NCBI GenBank assembly: GCA_020831845.1
Contig: JAFIFV010000023.1
Location: 1-39,828 of the forward strand
Direction of reading: 5' to 3'
Source: Ectothiorhodospiraceae bacterium
GTDB lineage: Bacteria > Pseudomonadota > Gammaproteobacteria > Nitrococcales > Aquisalimonadaceae
Length of the DNA stretch: 39,828 nucleotides
The first letter of the stretch is position 1; each line of letters begins with the position of its first letter. The notes beneath the pieces were generated by a model. The model was not told the origin of the DNA. It made no database searches and saw only the letters and a list, made by a program, of their open reading frames with translations. A program made the translations under genes and the position numbers. Positions 34,379 to 39,828 of this stretch are shown in pieces.

Positions 34379-34679
34379 GGTGCTTCCTCCCGATGGTCCA
34401 AACGACCTTATCGTTGTGTCTCGACGATCCGGTCACAGCCTGCTGGCCATGCCGTCGTTGTCATAAGATGACAAATGAATCACCTTTCTGCAACCCTCAT
34501 TTTCGAGACCCTCGGGATCGGCTCGAAAAGCCTGACGCAGCAGCTTTTCCATGAACTGGCGCAGCACCCCATGATAAGCTTTCCCGCCACGGATTCCGGC
34601 CCGGCGGCAGCGCCGGCAAGACGCGAGCGGGGCGGCTTCCGCCACCGCCCGACCATCAACCAAAGGATCAAGACGACTC
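34379..34679. other. Divergent intergenic region ABC importer / yebC (301 bp)
   Basis: No gene is evident. Besides the dyad at 34458-34474, there is an 8-bp inverted repeat TTTTCGAG (34500-34507) / CTCGAAAA (34522-34529). An overlapping alternative stem pairs AAAAGC (34526-34531) with GCTTTT (34543-34548). The two stems share bases 34526-34529 and cannot form together. This could be a leader switch in a transcript leading to yebC, or chance. Confidence 0.35.
34458..34474. promoter_or_regulatory. Operator-like dyad in the divergent ABC/yebC region
   Basis: TTGTCAT and ATGACAA are perfect 7-bp arms separated by AAG. It lies 80 bp upstream of the binding-protein gene and 206 bp upstream of yebC. 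It is probably a regulator site for the importer operon. I could not place convincing -35/-10 boxes relative to it. Confidence 0.5.
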
Positions 34680-35420
34680 ATGGCAGGTCACAGCAAGTGG
34701 GCCAATATCCAGCATCGTAAAAAGGCCCAGGACGCGAAACGCGGCAAGATTTTCACCAAGATCATCCGCGAGATCGGGGTAGCCGCCCGCATGGGGGATC
34801 CCGACCCGGCCACCAACCCCCGGCTCAGGCTGGCGGTGGACAAGGCCTTATCGGTCAACATGCCAAAGGACAACATCGAACGCGCGATCAAGCGCGCCTC
34901 CGGCCAGGACGACAGTGCCATCTACGAGGAAATCCGCTACGAGGGCTACGGACCGCACGGCGCAGCGGTGATGGTCGAGGCGATGACGGACAATCGCAAC
35001 CGCACCGCAGCCGAGGTACGCCACGCCTTCACAAAGAACGGCGGCAACCTCGGTACCGACGGCTCGGTGGCCTATCTCTTCACCCACGCGGGGGTCATCA
35101 CCTTCCCCCCCGGGGTGGAAGAGGATGCGGTCATGGAGGCCGCGCTGGAGGCCGGGGCGGATGACATCATCAGCAATGAGGACGGCTCCATCGAGGTGCT
35201 CACCCCGCCCGAGGCCTATATGGCAGTCAAGCAGGCGCTGGAGGATGCCGGGCTGGAAGCCGCCGACGCGGAGCTGACCCAGCGCCCTGCCACCACGGTC
35301 TCGCTGGCCGGAGACGAGGCCGCCGGGATGCTGAAGATGCTGGACATGCTGGAAGACCTGGATGACGTGCAGAACGTCTACCACAACGCGGACATCGATG
35401 AAGATGCCTACAACGGCTGA
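34680..35420 (+). CDS. yebC: YebC/PmpR family protein (TACO1-like)
   Basis: Protein of 246 residues in the YebC family. Members were first called DNA-binding regulators (PmpR) and are now also linked to ribosome function at difficult sequences. The N-terminus [20 protein letters not shown] and FTKIIREI are diagnostic, as are [12 protein letters not shown] and the loop [10 protein letters not shown]. Directly ahead of ruvC, as in many gammaproteobacteria; ruvC starts 18 bp after its stop. The start is ATG 34680, with AAAGGA about 12 bases upstream. Confidence 0.95.
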   Translation: MAGHSKWANIQHRKKAQDAKRGKIFTKIIREIGVAARMGDPDPATNPRLRLAVDKALSVNMPKDNIERAIKRASGQDDSAIYEEIRYEGYGPHGAAVMVEAMTDNRNRTAAEVRHAFTKNGGNLGTDGSVAYLFTHAGVITFPPGVEEDAVMEAALEAGADDIISNEDGSIEVLTPPEAYMAVKQALEDAGLEAADAELTQRPATTVSLAGDEAAGMLKMLDMLEDLDDVQNVYHNADIDEDAYNG

Positions 35421-35438
35421 AGACCGGGAGCCTGGGCG

Positions 35439-35948
35439 ATGACACGCATCCTCGGCATCGACCCCGGATCCCGGATTACCGGCTACGGCCTTGTGGACGG
35501 CAATGGCCAGCATTGCCATTACGTGGCCAGCGGTGTGATCCGCACTGCGGACGCTCCGTTCCCGGATCGGCTCCGCATTATCTTCCAGGACCTGAGTTCG
35601 CTGATTAAGGAGTACCAGCCGCACGCCATGGCCATAGAAAATGTCCATGTGCGGCACAATGTATCCTCGGCGCTGAAGCTGGGGCAGGCTCGCGGGGCTG
35701 CCATCTGCGCTGGCGCCAACGAGGGCCTGCCGGTGCACGAGTACACGCCGGCGGTGGTCAAGCAGGCCCTGGTGGGCGTCGGCAATGCCGGCAAGGCCCA
35801 GGTGCAAGCCATGGTCCAACTGCTGCTGGAGCTGCCTGCCGCGCCGCCGGAGGACGCGGCGGACGCGCTGGCCATGGCCATCTGCCACCTGAACCAGGCC
35901 CGCCTGTCCGGCCGGACGGCCTTGGCGGCGGCCAGACAATGGAAATAG
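35439..35948 (+). CDS. ruvC: Holliday junction resolvase RuvC
   Basis: Endonuclease of 169 residues that cuts Holliday junctions symmetrically as a dimer. The four metal-binding acids are present: Asp8 (GIDPGS), Glu67 (AIENVHV), Asp139 and Asp142 (PEDAADALA), each one residue beyond E. coli numbering. The [16 protein letters not shown] segment near the active site is conserved. It is the first of the ruvC-ruvA-ruvB run, with ruvA starting 16 bp downstream. Confidence 0.97.
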   Translation: MTRILGIDPGSRITGYGLVDGNGQHCHYVASGVIRTADAPFPDRLRIIFQDLSSLIKEYQPHAMAIENVHVRHNVSSALKLGQARGAAICAGANEGLPVHEYTPAVVKQALVGVGNAGKAQVQAMVQLLLELPAAPPEDAADALAMAICHLNQARLSGRTALAAARQWK

Positions 35949-35964
35949 CAACGGGCCTTCTCAC

Positions 35965-36591
35965 ATGATCGGACGTCTCAGCGGAAAACTTGCGGAAAAG
36001 CAGCCTCCCAGCCTGCTGCTGGATGTCCAGGGCGTGGGGTACGAGCTGGAGGCGCCGATGTCCACCTTCTACTCGTTGCCCTCGCTGGGCGAGCCGGTCA
36101 TGCTCTACACCCACCTGGTAGTGAAGGAAGACGCACACAACCTGTACGGATTCCTGACACGGCTGGAACGCAGCCTGTTCCGCAGCCTGATCCGGGTCAA
36201 CGGCGTCGGACCCAAACTGGGGCTCACGCTGCTGTCCGGCATGCCGGTGGAAACACTGCTCCTGTGCATCCAGAATCAGGACGACGCAAGCCTGACGCGC
36301 CTTCCCGGCGTGGGCAAGAAAACAGCCCAGCGGCTGGTCATCGACCTCAAGGACCGCGTCAGCGATCTGGGTGGTGGCGCTGAAACCGGGCTGGCCCCGA
36401 TGAGTGGCGAGATGGCCGCTGGCGGTGACGCCACCAGCGATGCAATCAGCGCGCTGGTCGCCCTGGGCTACAAACCGGCGGAAGCCAGCCGGCTCGTTTC
36501 GCGTGTCGAGGCCGATGGCCTGGCCAGCGAGGAAATCATCCGTCAGGCGTTGCAGAAGACCGTGCGCCAGGGAAGCGCTGGGAAAGGGTAG
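35965..36591 (+). CDS. ruvA: Holliday junction branch migration protein RuvA
   Basis: Tetrameric junction-binding protein of 208 residues that loads RuvB. The OB-fold N-terminus MIGRLSGKL and [12 protein letters not shown] are conserved. Two helix-hairpin-helix motifs follow, [14 protein letters not shown] and [19 protein letters not shown], then a flexible Gly/Ala linker and the C-terminal domain that contacts RuvB ([16 protein letters not shown]). The ruvB start is 3 bp after the stop, so the two are translated together. Confidence 0.97.
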   Translation: MIGRLSGKLAEKQPPSLLLDVQGVGYELEAPMSTFYSLPSLGEPVMLYTHLVVKEDAHNLYGFLTRLERSLFRSLIRVNGVGPKLGLTLLSGMPVETLLLCIQNQDDASLTRLPGVGKKTAQRLVIDLKDRVSDLGGGAETGLAPMSGEMAAGGDATSDAISALVALGYKPAEASRLVSRVEADGLASEEIIRQALQKTVRQGSAGKG

Positions 36592-36594
36592 CAA

Positions 36595-37653
36595 ATGATC
36601 GAGACGGATCGTCTGGTAACCGTTAACGCCAGTCCCGACGACGAGGCGGTGGACAAGGCCATCCGCCCCAAGCGGCTGCAGGACTATGTGGGGCAGCCGG
36701 TCGTGCGCGAACAGCTGGAGATCTTCATCCACGCCGCGCGTCAACGTGAGGAGGCACTGGATCATCTGCTGATCTTCGGCCCTCCCGGCCTGGGCAAGAC
36801 CACGCTGGCCCACATCGTGGCCTCGGAGATGGGCGTGAACCTGCGGCAGACGTCGGGCCCCATTCTTGAAAAGGCGGGTGACCTCGCCGCGCTGCTCACC
36901 AACCTGGAACCCGGTGACGTCCTGTTTGTGGACGAGATCCACCGCATGAGCGCGCCTGTTGAGGAAGTGCTGTACCCGGCGATGGAAGACCAGAAGATCG
37001 ACATCATGATCGGCGAAGGCCCGACCGCCCGCTCCATCAAGCTGGATCTGCCCCCGTTCACGCTGGTCGGCGCCACCACGCGCGCCGGCCTGCTGACCTC
37101 ACCGCTGCGCGCCCGCTTCGGCATCGTGCAACGCCTGGAGTACTACTCCGTGGACGACCTACGCTCCATCGTCGAGCGCTCGGCGCGCCTGCTCGGGGTG
37201 GAACTGGACGCCGACGGCGGGCGGGAAATCGCACGCCGCGCCAGGGGCACGCCGCGTATTGCCAACCGGTTGCTGCGGCGTGTCCGCGACTATGCCGAGG
37301 TGAAGGCGGACGGCCGCATCACCGCACCGGTGGCGGACGCCGCGCTCAAGATGCTGAGCGTGGACGACAACGGCTTCGACGACCAGGACCGTCGATTGCT
37401 GCTCACCATTCTGGACAAGTTCGATGGCGGCCCTGTGGGGCTGGACAATCTGGCCGCGGCCATCGGCGAGGAACGGGGCACCATCGAGGAAGTGCTGGAA
37501 CCGTTCCTGATCCAGCAGGGCTACCTGATGCGGACGCCCAGGGGCCGCATGGCCACCAGCCACGCCTACCTGCACTTCGGGCGCACGCCGCCAAGCCGGG
37601 CTCCGGCGGATGGCCCGGACCTGTTCGGCCCCGATGACGGCCGCCTGCGCTAG
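36595..37653 (+). CDS. ruvB: Holliday junction branch migration ATPase RuvB
   Basis: AAA+ motor of 352 residues that drives branch migration as hexamers on both sides of RuvA. Walker A is GPPGLGKTT (62-70), Walker B VDEIHR, and the sensor segment [20 protein letters not shown] is intact. The C-terminal winged-helix region contains [17 protein letters not shown]. The tail ends with a short Pro-rich stretch. The sensor kinase gene begins 16 bp after the stop, so it could be read from the same transcript. Confidence 0.97.
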   Translation: MIETDRLVTVNASPDDEAVDKAIRPKRLQDYVGQPVVREQLEIFIHAARQREEALDHLLIFGPPGLGKTTLAHIVASEMGVNLRQTSGPILEKAGDLAALLTNLEPGDVLFVDEIHRMSAPVEEVLYPAMEDQKIDIMIGEGPTARSIKLDLPPFTLVGATTRAGLLTSPLRARFGIVQRLEYYSVDDLRSIVERSARLLGVELDADGGREIARRARGTPRIANRLLRRVRDYAEVKADGRITAPVADAALKMLSVDDNGFDDQDRRLLLTILDKFDGGPVGLDNLAAAIGEERGTIEEVLEPFLIQQGYLMRTPRGRMATSHAYLHFGRTPPSRAPADGPDLFGPDDGRLR

Positions 37654-37668
37654 CGCCAACGGAGCCCC

Positions 37669-39105
37669 ATGTCCCTTTACCAGCCAAAATCGCTGCTCAA
37701 GCTCGTACTCTACGGCTTCGGCTTCGCGTCGCTGCCACTGATCCTCGTGCTCGGCTACGCCGCCCTGAATGTCGACCGCCTGGCCCACCAGTCCCAGCAC
37801 GCCGTCTACCAGGCCGTTCAGGCCATCACCAACAGCCGTCAGCTGATCGACCTGCTCACCACCATGGAGCGCACCGGACGGCAGTATCTGGTGCTTCAGG
37901 ACGACGGCCTGCTGGAGGCCTTCGAAGACGCCAATGAAGAGTTCCGCGCGACCGCGCAGCGCCTGCACCGCCTGCCGCTGGACGACAGCCACCGCGACAA
38001 GGTGGACGAGCTGACATCGGCCAAGCAGAGCATCGCGGAACGCATACGGGCCGGCGGCCCCGAGGCCGATCAGGTGCAGGTGGCCGCAGATTTCCTGGAA
38101 CTCAACGCGCTGGCCCAGGACGTGCTCGCCGGCAGCAGCCGGATGGTCGACCGTGAAGTGAGCGTCATGCAGGAAACCGCCGCCGGGGCCAGGACGCTGC
38201 TATTCTGGCTGGCACTGGCGGTACTGCCGCTGACCCTGATCTCGGTGGGCGTATTCACCACGCTGATCTCCCGGCCGGTTCGCCAGCTGGACCGTGCCAT
38301 CCGCCGGCTGGGGGACGGCCAGTTCGAACAGCCGGTAGAAGTCAGCGGGCCGGAGGACCTGCAGTACCTGGGCATACGCCTGAATTGGCTGCGCCAGCGC
38401 CTAATGGATCTGGAGGAGCAGAAAGGGCGGTTCCTGCGCCATATGTCCCACGAACTGAAGACGCCGCTGACAGCGATCCGGGAGGGGGCGGAGCTGCTGC
38501 AGGATCACTCCGTGGGCGAGCTGTCTGCGGAGCAGCAGGAGGTGGCCGACATCCTCCGCCACAACACCGTGGCCCTGCAGCGTCTGATCGAGGACCTGCT
38601 GAGTTTCAGTACCGCCAGGGGCGACGGCCCGCAACTGGCCGCGGGGCATGTGCGGCTACGGCAGGTCATAGGCCGCGTTGCGCGCAACCACAAGCCCACC
38701 CTGATGGCCCGGGAAATCCGCCTGGTCGCCGATGTCCACGATATTCACCTGATCGCCGACGCAGACAAACTCGGCACTATAGTCGACAATTTATTGTCGA
38801 ACGCGATCAAGTTTTCCCCTCGGGGTGGAAAAATAATCATTCGCGGCCGCCGCGAAGGGGATCAGGTAATGCTGGAAGTCACGGACCAGGGCCCGGGCAT
38901 ACCGCCTGACGAGCAGGCCGCCGTGTTCGATGCATTCTTTCAGGGGAAACGACAGGCCCAGGGTTATGTAAAGGGGTCAGGGCTGGGCCTCTCCATCGCC
39001 AAAGAATATGTCGAAGCCCATGGAGGCGTCATCAGCGTCGACCCACGCTACAGACAAGGCACCCGCATCAGGCTCAGGCTGCCCCAGGAGGGCGAGAAGT
39101 CTTGA
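37669..39105 (+). CDS. Sensor histidine kinase, GlrK/QseE-like
   Basis: Membrane sensor kinase of 478 residues. TM1 is at about 12-33, a periplasmic helical sensor at ~35-172, TM2 at ~175-200 and a HAMP segment at ~200-250. The dimerisation/phosphoacceptor motif is HMSHELKTPLTAI with His261, followed by the ATP-binding boxes NLLSNAIKFSPRGG, GPGIPPDEQ and GSGLGLSIAKEYVEAHGG. The following genes, a small lipoprotein and a receiver protein, mirror the E. coli glrK-qseG-glrR arrangement, which is why I lean to GlrK. The stimulus is unknown. The stop overlaps the next start. Confidence 0.88.
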   Translation: MSLYQPKSLLKLVLYGFGFASLPLILVLGYAALNVDRLAHQSQHAVYQAVQAITNSRQLIDLLTTMERTGRQYLVLQDDGLLEAFEDANEEFRATAQRLHRLPLDDSHRDKVDELTSAKQSIAERIRAGGPEADQVQVAADFLELNALAQDVLAGSSRMVDREVSVMQETAAGARTLLFWLALAVLPLTLISVGVFTTLISRPVRQLDRAIRRLGDGQFEQPVEVSGPEDLQYLGIRLNWLRQRLMDLEEQKGRFLRHMSHELKTPLTAIREGAELLQDHSVGELSAEQQEVADILRHNTVALQRLIEDLLSFSTARGDGPQLAAGHVRLRQVIGRVARNHKPTLMAREIRLVADVHDIHLIADADKLGTIVDNLLSNAIKFSPRGGKIIIRGRREGDQVMLEVTDQGPGIPPDEQAAVFDAFFQGKRQAQGYVKGSGLGLSIAKEYVEAHGGVISVDPRYRQGTRIRLRLPQEGEKS

Positions 39106-39695
39106 AGACGCAATGTAATACGTATGTTCGCGCATCGCGCAGGCGGCTGCGCCCGTTGCTGCTGTTCGCCCTGCTGCTCGGACTGACAGGGTGCCAGGCA
39201 CTTGGAGAGCGCATCTGCGAAATGGCCCGCTGCGAGCCACCCCCGTCTCCAGAAGACGACAGTTTGAGCGAGAACGAACAGCTGCTGGACTACCTTGACC
39301 AGATGGTGTCGGTCCCCATGGAACGACGGGCGGTCGCCTACCGGGTGGGCCGCGAGGAGCTCTCGGCGAGCGGTTGCGATCGCCAGTTGATGGAGCTGGC
39401 GGCCTTGTACATGCTGCTTTCCGAGCCGCCGGAGGACGACAGCAGCATGCTTCGGACGCGGCTCGAACAGTGCCGGGATACGCAGGAGGATCACAACCTT
39501 TCGCCCGGCCTGGCCCAGGTCTTGCTTAACCAGCTGGCAGCACGTTCGGCGCATGCCGATCGCGAACGCAGCCTGCAGGCGGTCGTGAACGCCGAACGTC
39601 AGCGTAATGCGGAGCTGGCGGAACAACTCGAAGCCCTCAAGGCGATCGAGCGCAGCATCCACCAGCGTGGCCAAGGCTCATCTCGAGAGGACTAG
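39102..39695 (+). CDS. QseG-position lipoprotein
   Basis: Small lipoprotein of 197 residues between kinase and regulator. A signal with lipobox LLLGLTGC places the lipidated Cys at residue 31, after an Arg-rich n-region. The mature part is helical and Glu/Arg/Gln-rich, with a coiled coil at the C-terminus (NAERQRNAELAEQLEALKAIE). E. coli has QseG in this position, and QseG modulates the kinase, but sequence similarity is not evident to me. The start is TTG 39102, overlapping the kinase TGA by 3 bases, with AGGAGG about 10 bases upstream. The regulator starts 3 bp after its stop. Confidence 0.75.
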   Translation: MKTQCNTYVRASRRRLRPLLLFALLLGLTGCQALGERICEMARCEPPPSPEDDSLSENEQLLDYLDQMVSVPMERRAVAYRVGREELSASGCDRQLMELAALYMLLSEPPEDDSSMLRTRLEQCRDTQEDHNLSPGLAQVLLNQLAARSAHADRERSLQAVVNAERQRNAELAEQLEALKAIERSIHQRGQGSSRED

Positions 39696-39698
39696 AAT

Positions 39699-39828
39699 AT
39701 GGAACGGCGCAGCATCCTGTTGGTTGACGACGATCCCGGCCTGCTCAGACTTCTTTCCATCCGCCTGAAGTCCGCCGGCTATGCGGTCAACACCGCGGAA
39801 AGCGGCGAGCAGGCGTTGGGCCTGCTCG
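39699..39828 (+). CDS. Response regulator, GlrR-like (5' part only)
   Basis: The first 43 codons of a receiver-domain protein run off the window's right edge. MERRSILLVDDDPGLLRLL contains the acidic pocket residues that begin a receiver domain, and RLKSAGYAVNTAESGEQAL is typical of GlrR/NtrC-type regulators. The phosphoacceptor aspartate and output domain lie beyond the window, so the sigma54-activator type is inferred from the kinase-lipoprotein-regulator order. Start is ATG 39699. Confidence 0.8.
   Translation, partial: MERRSILLVDDDPGLLRLLSIRLKSAGYAVNTAESGEQALGLL

Noticed and set aside
31595..34471. 958-codon open frame on + opposite the ABC importer genes
   Set aside because: Spans three clear genes on the other strand and shows no domain of its own; an antisense shadow.
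1..39828. Mobile elements, CRISPR arrays, tRNA or rRNA genes, prophage
   Set aside because: None of the hallmarks (transposase, spaced direct repeats, cloverleaf, phage structural genes) were seen; base composition and synteny are uniform along the window.

Overview
The window looks like an ordinary chromosomal segment of a GC-rich, heterotrophic gammaproteobacterium. The gene order purL / bamC-dapA / gcvR-bcp / perM / bepA, yebC-ruvC-ruvA-ruvB and a GlrK-QseG-GlrR-type triad all match gammaproteobacterial synteny. A class III (PhaE+PhaC) polyhydroxyalkanoate synthase with PhaR, and several acidic proteins such as the periplasmic binding protein, suggest a purple-sulfur-lineage relative (Chromatiales/Ectothiorhodospiraceae-like, possibly halophilic). 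That placement is inference. I saw no rRNA, tRNA, insertion sequence, prophage or CRISPR array.

Layout. 1-3.6 kb: a divergent pair of ion transporters, a DASS anion carrier (-) and a NhaP2/CvrA K+/H+ antiporter (+). 3.6-5.1 kb: a DUF2058 coiled-coil protein and a DUF815 AAA+ ATPase. 5.1-8.4 kb: an AMP-forming acyl-CoA ligase and the msrPQ periplasmic methionine sulfoxide repair pair. 8.5-14.5 kb: purL and the bamC-dapA unit, read leftward, with a clear sigma70 promoter before dapA. 14.7-18.5 kb: gcvR and bcp (+), perM (-), bepA (+). 18.5-24 kb: the PHA locus, with phaE-phaC on + and phaB, phaR and phaA on -. 24.2-27.8 kb: two HDOD-domain regulators bracketing pabB. 28-29 kb: a patatin-like lipase. 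29.2-34.4 kb: a five-gene branched-chain-amino-acid-type ABC importer. 34.7-39.8 kb: yebC, ruvCAB, then sensor kinase, lipoprotein and the start of a response regulator, cut by the window edge.

How genes work together. PhaA condenses two acetyl-CoA, PhaB reduces acetoacetyl-CoA to 3-hydroxybutyryl-CoA, PhaC/PhaE polymerises it, and PhaR probably senses polymer and represses. RuvA/B/C form the Holliday-junction resolvasome. MsrQ feeds electrons to MsrP. BamC and BepA both serve outer-membrane protein assembly and quality control.

The most unusual part is non-coding: 20667-21226, between phaC and phaB. The - strand carries a consensus promoter (TTGACA, 17 bp, TATGAT) with three dyads around it, and about 220 nt downstream a textbook intrinsic terminator, with no plausible reading frame between them. 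The + strand over the same interval also has a good promoter and terminator. This could be a previously undescribed small RNA (or an antisense RNA pair) embedded in the PHA locus. The phaB promoter also carries a perfect 8+8 dyad between its -35 and -10 boxes.
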